Assembly: GCA_964542855.1 (NCBI GenBank)
Contig: CAZIWJ010000024.1
Coordinates: 1-24,506, forward strand
Origin: CAZIWJ01 sp964542855
GTDB lineage: Bacteria > Bacteroidota > Bacteroidia > Cytophagales > Cyclobacteriaceae
Direction: 5' to 3'
DNA: 24,506 nucleotides
Below the pieces are notes generated by a model. It was not told where the DNA came from and did no database searches. It worked only from the letters and a program-made list of their open reading frames with translations. A program made the position numbers and the translations under genes. Below are positions 16,738 through 24,087 of this stretch, in pieces; positions within the stretch are counted from its first letter, which is position 1, and the number at the start of each line of letters is the position of its first letter.

Positions 16738-17697
16738 ATGATACAAGACATATTACTGCTTATTGCCGGGCTCATTTTGCTGGTAGCCGGAGGAGAATTC
16801 CTGGTTAGGGGGGCTTCCAGTATTGCTTTGAGGCTGAAAATATCACCGCTCGTGGTAGGACTAACGGTAGTGGCCTTTGGTACTTCCGCACCTGAATTAT
16901 TCATCGGTATTAAGTCTGCACTCCTTGGAAGCCCGGACATCACGATGGGAAACGTAATCGGTTCGAATATCTGTAATTTAGCACTCGTTCTGGGAGTAAC
17001 CGCCCTCATTTCCCCGGTTCCCGTTCAAAACGACAGCATTAAAATCGACTGGCCCATGACCATGGGGAGTTCCTTCCTGCTTTACCTGCTGGTTAGGGAA
17101 GGGTACATCAATGCTTACGAAGGGGTACTCTTTGTTTGTATCCTTATCGCCTACATCGTCTTTGTTATCATGAAGTCGCGGAAAGAAACCCAAAACAAGC
17201 AGGCGGCAGTTGTAGACAGCGATGTACCCGATGCCCCATCGAACAGCTTAATTAAGGATCTTGCGTTTATTGCCATGGGTACAGCAGGGCTTTCCTTCGG
17301 TTCCGACTGGTTCATCCAGGGGGCCAGGTCGCTGGCCATTGAAATCGGGGTCGACGAGCGGGTGATAGGCGTTACAATCGTTGCCCTGGGTACCAGCCTG
17401 CCCGAACTGGCAACTGCCATGGTAGCGGCTTTTAAAAAGGAAACCGACATTGCCGTGGGTAACCTCATGGGAAGTAATATCTTTAACATTCTGTCTATCC
17501 TGGGCATCACCAGTATTATTCAGCAAATTGAAGTAAATGATGTGATCATTAATTCCGACATGATTTGGATGTTGCTCATTACTTTTCTCATCCTTCCCAT
17601 GATGCTATACAAAAAGATAGTAGGCCGCATAGAAGGGGCAATTCTCCTGGCGGTATACAGTTACTACATTTATTCTGTTATTGCCAGCGCGATTTAA
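16738..17697 (+). CDS. Calcium/sodium antiporter of the CaCA family (YrbG-like)
   Basis: 319 residues and about ten hydrophobic helices arranged as two homologous halves. The inverted alpha repeats are clear: GTSAPEL (48-54) with GNVIGSNICN (71-80), and GTSLPEL (218-224) with GNLMGSNIFN (241-250). The Glu residues of the two motifs bind the exchanged cations. A cytoplasmic charged loop (about 146-170, KSRKETQNKQ and on) joins the halves. Inner membrane. The family exchanges Ca2+ for Na+ (or K+/H+), and ion choice cannot be read here. A short AAAGGAAAC lies just before the ATG, one of the few purine-rich start regions in the window. No clear terminator follows. Confidence 0.93.
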   Translation: MIQDILLLIAGLILLVAGGEFLVRGASSIALRLKISPLVVGLTVVAFGTSAPELFIGIKSALLGSPDITMGNVIGSNICNLALVLGVTALISPVPVQNDSIKIDWPMTMGSSFLLYLLVREGYINAYEGVLFVCILIAYIVFVIMKSRKETQNKQAAVVDSDVPDAPSNSLIKDLAFIAMGTAGLSFGSDWFIQGARSLAIEIGVDERVIGVTIVALGTSLPELATAMVAAFKKETDIAVGNLMGSNIFNILSILGITSIIQQIEVNDVIINSDMIWMLLITFLILPMMLYKKIVGRIEGAILLAVYSYYIYSVIASAI

Positions 17698-17730
17698 AAC
17701 GGTAGTTTTTGTTATATTTTTAATATTATC

Positions 17731-17757
17731 TTGACTTTTTCATGCATTTTCACTTTG
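17731..17757 (+). promoter_or_regulatory. Candidate promoter for the MltF-like gene
   Basis: TTG at 17731-17733, a 16-base spacer, then TCACTTTG at 17750-17757, one mismatch from the Bacteroidota -7 consensus TAnnTTTG. The start codon follows 69 bases later. The spacer is slightly short, so this is tentative. Confidence 0.3.
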
Positions 17758-17826
17758 ATAAACCGTTGCACGGAACATCTGTGAAGCAACATTCCGTTGA
17801 ACAATGTATAACTAACGGTCATAATC

Positions 17827-19335
17827 ATGAATATGAACGCAAACCGATTTAAAATATTATTATTTTCAATGAGCCTGTTGCTGTGCCTGACGGCATGTAA
17901 CAACGGGGGAAATGATGCAGATTCTTCCATGGAAAGCTTTGAAGAATCTGAAAAGTACCAGGAACCTGTAGAGCTTGATTTACCCGACATACGAAAAAAA
18001 GGGAAACTGACAGCCCTTACCAGTTATGGCATGACCAGCTATTTTCTTTATCGGGGCCAGCCCATGGGATATGAGTACGAATTGTTAAAACGACTGGCCG
18101 AGTACCTCGATCTGGAACTGGAAATTAAAGTGGCCTACAACATGGATCAGTTTATTAATATGCTCAACCAGGGTGAAGGCGATATTATTGCCCATAATTT
18201 AACCATTACCCAGGATAGGCAGCGGTACGTTGATTTTACCGAACACCACACCACTACCCAACAGGTACTGGTGCAACGCAAACCGGAAAACTGGCGGAAG
18301 ATGAAGGTGCATAATATTGAAAAAACCTTGATTCGCGACCCGTTAAAATTAATTGGCACTTCTGTTCACGTTCGTGAAGAAAGTTCTTACTACGAGCGAT
18401 TGCAAAACCTGTCTAATGAAATGGGAGGCGACATTAACATTCAGCCGATTAGTGGTAAAGTAACCACCAGTGAAATTATTAGGAAAGTAGCCGAAGGTGA
18501 AATCGATTACACGGTGGCCGACCGGCACATTGCTGAACTGAACGATACGTATTACAATAACCTGGACGTGGAAACAGCACTGAGTTTTAACCAGCGATTA
18601 GCCTGGGCGGTACGAAAAACTTCTCCCGAAATGCTGAAAGCTGTAAACGAATGGATTAGCAGCATGAAAAATGATGTCGACTATTATGTAATTTACAATA
18701 AGTACTTCAAGAACAAGAAAAGCTTTGTTACTCGTGCTGATAGTGAGTTTTTCTCCAAAAAGGGAAATAAAATTTCTGCTTACGATGAGCTGATTAAAAA
18801 ATACGCCGAAAAAATTGAATGGGACTGGCGATTACTGGCCTCCCAGATTTACCAGGAATCGCACTTCGACCCCAAAACCAAATCCTGGGCCGGTGCCAGG
18901 GGGTTAATGCAGGTTATGCCAAGAACAGCCAAGCAGTTTGGTAATTACGAACTGTACGATCCCACGCAAAACCTTGAGGTAGGGGTTAAGTTCATTGAAT
19001 ACGTTTCTAACCTGTACAAAGACGTTGAAGATCCGGACGAGCGGATGAGATTTATTCTGGCTACTTATAACGTAGGGCAGGGGCACGTTGCCGATGCCCG
19101 CCGCCTGGCCGAAAAGTACGGCAAAAATCCCGACGTGTGGACCGATAATGTAGATAAATACATTTTACTAAAGTCGTACAAGGAATACTACCAGGATGAG
19201 GTGGTAAAATACGGATACTGCCGCGGGCAGGAGCCTTATAACTACGTAACTGAAATTCTGAAACGATACGAAACGTACAGGGAATTTATTACTGACGACG
19301 AGGAAGAAGATAAACTGGCGACCGTAAACTCATAA
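17827..19335 (+). CDS. mltF: MltF-like membrane-bound lytic murein transglycosylase (lipoprotein)
   Basis: 502 residues. A lipoprotein signal peptide ends in the lipobox LTAC, with Cys24 as the lipidated residue, followed by CNNGGND. A periplasmic solute-binding-protein domain (SBP_bac_3 type) covers about 55-295 (GYEYELLKRLAEYL, GEGDIIAHNLTIT). A C-terminal SLT lysozyme-like domain covers about 318-450, with QIYQESHFDP (Glu344, the predicted catalytic acid), AGARGLMQVMPRTA and LATYNVGQGHVADA. This two-domain order is that of E. coli MltF, which cuts peptidoglycan with formation of 1,6-anhydromuramyl ends. Two in-frame ATGs, two codons apart, could serve as start. It is monocistronic, with a strong terminator behind it. 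Confidence 0.92.
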   Translation: MNMNANRFKILLFSMSLLLCLTACNNGGNDADSSMESFEESEKYQEPVELDLPDIRKKGKLTALTSYGMTSYFLYRGQPMGYEYELLKRLAEYLDLELEIKVAYNMDQFINMLNQGEGDIIAHNLTITQDRQRYVDFTEHHTTTQQVLVQRKPENWRKMKVHNIEKTLIRDPLKLIGTSVHVREESSYYERLQNLSNEMGGDINIQPISGKVTTSEIIRKVAEGEIDYTVADRHIAELNDTYYNNLDVETALSFNQRLAWAVRKTSPEMLKAVNEWISSMKNDVDYYVIYNKYFKNKKSFVTRADSEFFSKKGNKISAYDELIKKYAEKIEWDWRLLASQIYQESHFDPKTKSWAGARGLMQVMPRTAKQFGNYELYDPTQNLEVGVKFIEYVSNLYKDVEDPDERMRFILATYNVGQGHVADARRLAEKYGKNPDVWTDNVDKYILLKSYKEYYQDEVVKYGYCRGQEPYNYVTEILKRYETYREFITDDEEEDKLATVNS

Positions 19336-19361
19336 ACGCTGTTTAATTTTCTAAAGAAATG

Positions 19362-19397
19362 AATACGGGGTTACCTGGAGTAACCCCGTATTTTTTT
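19362..19397. terminator. Shared terminator between mltF and the ruvB-queG-sixA operon
   Basis: AATACGGGGTTAC, loop CTGGA, GTAACCCCGTATT: a perfect 13-bp stem. On the plus strand it runs into seven T, a textbook intrinsic terminator for mltF. On the minus strand the stem is followed by TTCATTTC, a poor U-tract, so it may still help end the sixA transcript but less efficiently. Confidence 0.93.
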
Positions 19398-19403
19398 GTC
19401 GTA

Positions 19404-19910
19404 CTAACCGGCAGGCTCTTTTTTGGGGTAGTTGTAATCGAGTACTTCAATCTGCCCGGGCAAAATGATATCTTCCCAGGAATTGCTGTGTAAACCCAGG
19501 CTAACGATGCCTGCAGTTACCACGTTGTTGGTAACGCTTCTCCCTGCCAGTGTATTTACTGTTTCAGTGAGTTCCGGATTGTGGCCCACCAGGAACAGGC
19601 ACTGAATTAGGGGCGACTGCCGTTGAATAAGGCTGATTAACTGTTCTTTACTGGCTGCGTAAATTACCCGGTCCTGAATAATGTTTTCGTGGGGAAAATT
19701 CAGTTCGCGGGCAAGGTACCGTGCGGTTACCAGTGCCCGGGTTGCCGGGCTGGTTAATATGCAGTCGGGAATAACGTGCTGCCGGAGTAATCTCTTCCCC
19801 ATTTCAGGAGCATTTTTCTTACCCCTTTTATTGAGCGGCCGTTCAAAGTCGGGTAACTCCGGGTTTTTCCAACTCGATTTGGCGTGGCGGATCAGGTAAA
19901 GGGTTTTCAT
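19404..19910 (-). CDS. SixA-like histidine phosphatase (phosphoglycerate mutase superfamily)
   Basis: 168 residues. The catalytic LIRHAKSSW motif (His9 as the phospho-acceptor, with Arg8) is followed by DFERPLNKRGKKNA, SPATRALVTARYLA (Arg58) and LVGHNPELTE (His110). These are the hallmarks of the small branch-1 histidine phosphatases akin to SixA, which dephosphorylate phosphohistidine proteins. The true substrate of this one cannot be inferred. It is cytoplasmic and last in the ruvB-queG-sixA operon; its start overlaps the queG stop by 4 bases (ATGA), implying translational coupling. A shared terminator follows its stop closely. Confidence 0.88.
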   Translation of the reverse strand: MKTLYLIRHAKSSWKNPELPDFERPLNKRGKKNAPEMGKRLLRQHVIPDCILTSPATRALVTARYLARELNFPHENIIQDRVIYAASKEQLISLIQRQSPLIQCLFLVGHNPELTETVNTLAGRSVTNNVVTAGIVSLGLHSNSWEDIILPGQIEVLDYNYPKKEPAG

Positions 19911-20845
19911 AAACGCTCGGTAAACTGAATATTCCGCATAATGCCCTGATATTTGGTTCTTTTTAGTGGAGAATGTTTGAAGAGGGTTTTAAACGTATGT
20001 TCGTCCAGCGCTTTCCAATCGTCTTTACTCAGGGAAGCAACCTGATCTGAAGGAACAAAAGCCGGTTCCCGGTGAGCTTTGGCAAAACGGTTCCACGGGC
20101 AAACATCCTGGCAGATATCGCAACCGAAAATCCAGTTTTCCATTTGGCCGGAAAACTCGTCCGGAATAATTTCATCTTTCAGTTCAATGGTCAGGTATGA
20201 AATACAGCGAGAAGCATCAACTACGTAGGGGAGCGGTATGGCATCGGTAGGGCAGGCATCCATGCACCGTGTGCAGGTACCGCAATAATCTTTCATCGGG
20301 CCGTCGGGTTCCAGTTTCATGTCGCAGATAATTTCAGCGATGAAAAAAAAACTGCCCATTGTCCGGTTTAGCAACAAACTATTTTTACCAATCCACCCCA
20401 GCCCGGCGCGTTGCGCCCACTGCCTTTCCATCACCGGGGCCGAATCTACGAATACCCTTCCTTCAATGTGCCCCACCTGATCGCGGATTTGCTGAAAAAG
20501 GGATTTTAATTTTCGTTTAACCACAAAATGGTAATCTTCCCCGTAAGCGTATTTAGCAATTTTATACTCCTGTTCTGTGGAAAGGTCCTGTTCCGGGTAA
20601 TAATTGTATAGCAGGGTAATAACACTTTCCGCACCATCTACCAGCTTGCGGGGGTCGAGCCGTTTGTCGACGTTCTTTTCCAGGTACGACATTTTGCCGT
20701 GCATTCCTTTTTTTAGCCATTCCTCGTACCGGTCGGCCTCTTCCGCCAGAAAATCGGCCTGGGCGAAACCGCAGAAGTCAAAGCCTTCCTGTTCGGCCAG
20801 CCGGCGGATTTGCCGGGTGCGTTTCTGAAGAATATACTGTTCCAT
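19907..20845 (-). CDS. queG: Epoxyqueuosine reductase
   Basis: 312 residues. Catalyses the last step of queuosine synthesis, reducing epoxyqueuosine to queuosine in tRNA with a cobalamin cofactor. The N-terminal cobalamin-binding domain contains VFVDSAPVMERQWAQRAGLG with Asp134, the position of the proposed catalytic Asp, and WIGKNSLLL. Two 4Fe-4S clusters are indicated by CGTCTRCMDACP (Cys188, 191, 194, 198), Cys214, and GCDICQDVCP (Cys242, 245, 249). Length is that of the short form without a HEAT-repeat domain. Its ATG overlaps the ruvB stop by one base, and its own stop overlaps sixA. No other queuosine genes are in view. Confidence 0.95.
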   Translation of the reverse strand: MEQYILQKRTRQIRRLAEQEGFDFCGFAQADFLAEEADRYEEWLKKGMHGKMSYLEKNVDKRLDPRKLVDGAESVITLLYNYYPEQDLSTEQEYKIAKYAYGEDYHFVVKRKLKSLFQQIRDQVGHIEGRVFVDSAPVMERQWAQRAGLGWIGKNSLLLNRTMGSFFFIAEIICDMKLEPDGPMKDYCGTCTRCMDACPTDAIPLPYVVDASRCISYLTIELKDEIIPDEFSGQMENWIFGCDICQDVCPWNRFAKAHREPAFVPSDQVASLSKDDWKALDEHTFKTLFKHSPLKRTKYQGIMRNIQFTERL

Positions 20846-21876
20846 TATTGTTCGAATAAACCGGGCAAATTGCCGGGTGGGTTCAGGTTTAGGTGTTTAA
20901 AGGCCAGCGGAGTAGCTTCCCTTCCGCGGGCCGTGCGCTTAATGTAGCCTTCCTTAATCAGAAAAGGTTCGTAAACTTCTTCAATCGTTTCTGCTTCCTC
21001 TCCGCAGGCCGTTGCAATGGTACTAATTCCCACCGGGCCTCCATTAAATTTTGTAATGATGGTATTCAGGATACGGTTATCCATTTCATCCAGGCCGTTC
21101 TGGTCTACATCGAGTGCGTTAAGGGCAAAATCGGCAATGCTAAGGGTAATATTTCCATCGCCTTTAATAAGGGCAAAATCGCGGGTTCTTCGCAGCAATA
21201 CATTGGCAATACGCGGAGTACCCCGGCTTCGCCTGGCGATTTCGTAGGCGGCCTGCTGGTCGATGGTGGTATTTAAAATTTTAGACGAACGCTCAATAAT
21301 GCCCGACAGTAAATCGGCATCGTAGTATTCCAGCCTGGAAGTGATGCCGAAGCGTGCCCGTAAGGGGGCCGTAAGCAAACCCGACCGGGTGGTGGCGCCA
21401 ATCAGGGTGAAAGGGCTGAGGGTAATCTGTACCGTGCGAGCATTCGGCCCGGAGTCCAGCATGATATCAATTTTGTAATCTTCCATCGCCGAATACAGGT
21501 ACTCTTCCACTACCGGGTTCAGGCGGTGAATTTCATCGATGAAGAGCACGTCACCTTCCTCCAGGTTGGTGAGGATACCGGCCAGGTCGCCGGGTTTATC
21601 CAGTACCGGCCCGGAAGATATTTTAATATTGGTGCTTAACTCGTTAGCAATAATGTGCGAAAGGGTGGTTTTACCCAACCCGGGAGGGCCGTGCAGTAAC
21701 ACGTGGTCCAGTTGCTCCCCGCGCTGGCGGGCCGCCTGCACGAAAATACTCAGGTTGTTGATAACCTTCTGCTGGCCGGTAAAGTCTGAAAAACTCAGCG
21801 GCCGCAGGGTTTTTTCCAACTCTTTGTCCTTATCGTTAAGATGCTGAGTACCGCCGCTTAAATAGTTTTCTCTCAT
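20845..21876 (-). CDS. ruvB: Holliday junction branch migration ATPase RuvB
   Basis: 343 residues from ATG21876. The motor of the RuvABC complex that moves Holliday junctions during recombination and repair. Walker A GPPGLGKT (63-70), Walker B LFIDEI (111-116), sensor I GATTR (160-164), the arginine-finger region APLRARFG (Arg173), and the C-terminal winged helix (YIKRTARGREATPLAF) are all present. The frame can be extended to a TTG three codons upstream, but ATG21876 gives the normal length. First gene of a tight operon with queG and sixA. It is divergent from the acyl carrier protein gene across 178 bases. ruvA and ruvC are not in the window. Confidence 0.97.
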   Translation of the reverse strand: MRENYLSGGTQHLNDKDKELEKTLRPLSFSDFTGQQKVINNLSIFVQAARQRGEQLDHVLLHGPPGLGKTTLSHIIANELSTNIKISSGPVLDKPGDLAGILTNLEEGDVLFIDEIHRLNPVVEEYLYSAMEDYKIDIMLDSGPNARTVQITLSPFTLIGATTRSGLLTAPLRARFGITSRLEYYDADLLSGIIERSSKILNTTIDQQAAYEIARRSRGTPRIANVLLRRTRDFALIKGDGNITLSIADFALNALDVDQNGLDEMDNRILNTIITKFNGGPVGISTIATACGEEAETIEEVYEPFLIKEGYIKRTARGREATPLAFKHLNLNPPGNLPGLFEQ

Positions 21877-22009
21877 ATACGGCAATTTAAATAATTTTAT
21901 TAATACGGCCTTTTTAACTGTTCATTCCCTCCGGGGGAAAAGAATCATCGCTGTTTCAGGCAATTATAAATTTAAAGAGGCAGAGTAAAACAAATAAATA
22001 AAGCTTTCG

Positions 22010-22041
22010 TTAGAAACTCTGAATCAATTTAAAGTTTCTAA
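22010..22041. promoter_or_regulatory. Inverted repeat just upstream of the acyl carrier protein gene
   Basis: TTAGAAACT (22010-22018) and AGTTTCTAA (22033-22041) form a perfect 9-bp inverted repeat with a 14-base spacer, ending 13 bases before the ATG. No T-tract follows, so it is more like an operator or a leader hairpin than a terminator. Function unknown. Confidence 0.45.
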
Positions 22042-22054
22042 ACTTTTATGTTCT

Positions 22055-22312
22055 ATGAATAATACGTACTCAATGGATGAGCAAATTGGCAATGTAATTA
22101 CGCAAATCCTCATTGATCGATTAGGTGTTAGCGAAACGCAGATTACCGAAGAAGCCAGTTTTATGAAAGACCTGGGCGTAGACTCTCTCGATTACGCCGA
22201 GTTTGTAATGGAACTGGAGCAAACGTTTAACATCTCAATTCCTGACACCGACGCTGTAAATTTGCAAACGGTTGGCGAAGCAATTAATTATATAGAAAAA
22301 CGCCAGCGTTAA
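22055..22312 (+). CDS. Acyl carrier protein, stand-alone
   Basis: 85 residues, a complete single ACP. The phosphopantetheine site is in FMKDLGVDSLDYAEF, with Ser44 as the attachment residue. The usual helix II pattern (EFVMELEQTFNISIPD) and the helix IV end (TVGEAINYIEKRQ) are present. It carries acyl chains as thioesters on the cofactor arm. There is no fabF, fabH or fabD beside it, unlike a typical main acpP locus, so it may be a second, specialised ACP. The nearest envelope gene downstream is kdsB, 136 bases on, but no direct link is shown. The ATG at 22055 overlaps a 4-codon minicistron starting at 22048. No Shine-Dalgarno motif. Confidence 0.93.
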   Translation: MNNTYSMDEQIGNVITQILIDRLGVSETQITEEASFMKDLGVDSLDYAEFVMELEQTFNISIPDTDAVNLQTVGEAINYIEKRQR

Positions 22313-22448
22313 GAAAGCTTTCGGATAGGTATACTTTTTCTTTCGCCTGTTGTACCTCTCCTTTGTCTTTCTTACCCCCCTAAATTACACCCTACATTTT
22401 TTTACTCCAGGCAGTTGTACCAGTTACACGGTGAATTATTAAACATCC

Positions 22449-23222
22449 ATGATAAATAATGAGGAAGCGGCTGTTGATGTAGTTATCCCGGCCCGGTTAA
22501 CCTCCACGCGTTTGCCCGGTAAGCTCCTGCTCGACCTTGCCGGTAAGCCGGTAATTCAACGAACTTACGAACAGGTACAGCAGGCATCAGCAGTTAACCA
22601 TACTTTTATTGCCACCGATAGCGAGGAAATAGCTGCCGCTTGTAAAGCCTTTACACATCGGGTAATCATGACCCGAAATGATCATGAATCGGGTACCGAC
22701 CGCATTGCAGAAGCCGCCCAACACCTTTCTTCTTCCTTTATCATAAACGTGCAGGGCGATGAACCTTTTATGGATCCTGATATTATTAATGCCCTGGCCC
22801 AACTGTTGAAAGTTGGCGACGCCAAAATGGTTTCGGGTATGGGGCTTATTACCAACGAAAAAGACTTAATGAACCCTGCGGTAGTAAAGGTTGTGGTGAA
22901 TGAACAACAGGAAGCGCTCTACTTTTCGCGCTCACCCATTCCCTGGCACCGCGATTCTTTTTCTTTTTCCGATTCCCTGCAACTTCCGGCAGAAGTGCCT
23001 TATTTTCGCCACTACGGTATTTACGGGTATCAGCGCGAATTCCTGCTGCAGTACAGCCAGTGGCCGCAGGGTAAACTGGAACAGGTGGAAAAACTCGAAC
23101 AGCTGCGCGTGCTGGAAAATGGTTTTAAAATTAAAATGCTTCGCATAGATAAACCTATATTTGGTATAGATACCCCGGCCGACCTAAAGAAGGCCCGGCA
23201 TTTTATAGCCTCTAACCCCTAA
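22449..23222 (+). CDS. kdsB: 3-deoxy-manno-octulosonate cytidylyltransferase (CMP-Kdo synthetase)
   Basis: 257 residues, the family norm. Activates Kdo with CTP to give CMP-Kdo for the lipid A inner core, so the organism makes a Kdo-containing outer membrane. Motifs: VVIPARLTSTRLPGKLLLDL (nucleotide-binding loop), HESGTDRIAEA, VQGDEPFMDPD, YFSRSPIPW, RHYGIYGYQREFL and EQLEQLRVLENG-like KLEQLRVLENGFKI near the C-terminus. All catalytic signatures are intact. It is cytoplasmic. It is followed after 4 bases by the AIM24-like gene, so they are surely co-transcribed. The ATG at 22449 is in frame with the conserved start, and no purine-rich ribosome site precedes it. Confidence 0.95.
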   Translation: MINNEEAAVDVVIPARLTSTRLPGKLLLDLAGKPVIQRTYEQVQQASAVNHTFIATDSEEIAAACKAFTHRVIMTRNDHESGTDRIAEAAQHLSSSFIINVQGDEPFMDPDIINALAQLLKVGDAKMVSGMGLITNEKDLMNPAVVKVVVNEQQEALYFSRSPIPWHRDSFSFSDSLQLPAEVPYFRHYGIYGYQREFLLQYSQWPQGKLEQVEKLEQLRVLENGFKIKMLRIDKPIFGIDTPADLKKARHFIASNP

Positions 23223-23226
23223 TATT

Positions 23227-24003
23227 ATGCGCTCACACGAAATTGATTATACCATCCTCGGTGAAAGTATTCAACTGGTTAACATTGCTCTCGACCCCGG
23301 CGAAACGGTTATTGCCGAAGCCGGAGCCATGATGTACATGGACCCCGATATTAACTTTGAAACCAAAATGGGCGACGGCTCCAACCCGAACCAGGGGTTT
23401 GTTGGTAAGTTGTTTTCTGCCGGCAGCCGGTTGCTTACCGGTGAATCATTATTCATGACTCATTTTACCAGTGAGGGCAGAGCCGGTAAATCGAATGTTG
23501 GCTTTTCGGCCCCTTACCCGGGAACGGTGGTGCCTATCGACCTGAGCCGGGTGGCTGAAAATACCCTTATTACCCAGAAAGACAGTTTCCTTTGCGCTGC
23601 ATTGGGTACCAAAGTTAGCATTACCCTGAACAAAAAACTGGGCTCTGGCCTGGTTGGTGGGGAAGGGTTTATTCTTCAGAAGCTGCATGGCGACGGAATG
23701 GCCTTTGTTCACGCCGGTGGTACGGTGGTTGAACGGCAGTTGAATAACGAAAAGCTGCGGGTAGATACCGGCTGTGTGGTTGCTTTTGAAAACACCCTCG
23801 ATTTCGATATTACTGCTTCCGGCGGACTGAAGTCCATGCTTTTCGGGGGTGAAGGAATTTTCCTGGCTACCCTTTCCGGTACTGGAAAGGTGTGGATGCA
23901 ATCGATGCCCATCCGCAAGCTGGTTGCTGCTATTGCCCCCTTTGGTAAAAACAGTAATAAAGGCGATAACAACATCCTGGGCTCTTTCCTGGAAAAAGAT
24001 TAA
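23227..24003 (+). CDS. TIGR00266/AIM24 family protein of unknown function
   Basis: 258 residues. It begins with SHEIDYTILGESIQLVNIALDPGETVIAEAGAMMYMD and has the family features: a central run of glycine-rich strands (GKSNVGFSAPYPGTVVPIDL, GEGFILQKLHGDGMAFVHAGG), VDTGCVVAF and ITASGGLKSMLFGGEGIFLATLSGTGKVWMQS. This family folds as a double beta-helix-like barrel and includes the yeast mitochondrial protein Aim24; its bacterial role is not established. No signal peptide or membrane segment is seen. It lies 4 bases after kdsB, which could hint at an envelope role, but the pairing may be accidental. A bidirectional terminator follows. Confidence 0.9.
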   Translation: MRSHEIDYTILGESIQLVNIALDPGETVIAEAGAMMYMDPDINFETKMGDGSNPNQGFVGKLFSAGSRLLTGESLFMTHFTSEGRAGKSNVGFSAPYPGTVVPIDLSRVAENTLITQKDSFLCAALGTKVSITLNKKLGSGLVGGEGFILQKLHGDGMAFVHAGGTVVERQLNNEKLRVDTGCVVAFENTLDFDITASGGLKSMLFGGEGIFLATLSGTGKVWMQSMPIRKLVAAIAPFGKNSNKGDNNILGSFLEKD

Positions 24004-24027
24004 CAGGAAACAGGTCTACATTCGGGC

Positions 24028-24067
24028 AAAAAAAAACAGGTGTTGAAAGAACAACGCCTGTTTTTTT
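24028..24067. terminator. Bidirectional terminator between the AIM24-like and fasciclin genes
   Basis: CAGGTGTTG (24037-24045), a 6-base loop, and CAACGCCTG (24052-24060), paired except for one G-T wobble. Nine A precede and seven T follow, so both strands end in a U-tract. It serves the plus gene ending at 24003 and the minus gene ending at 24088. Confidence 0.92.
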
Positions 24068-24087
24068 ATTTTCAATGTGTAGTTAAA

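Noticed and set aside
21925..21939. TTCCC-n5-GGGAA hairpin between ruvB and the acyl carrier protein gene
   Set aside because: A 5-bp stem without T-tract or repeat partner; could easily be chance in this interval.
22349..22421. GTTGTACC present twice between the acyl carrier protein and kdsB genes
   Set aside because: Two copies of an 8-mer 65 bases apart are not enough for a repeat array or an operator claim.
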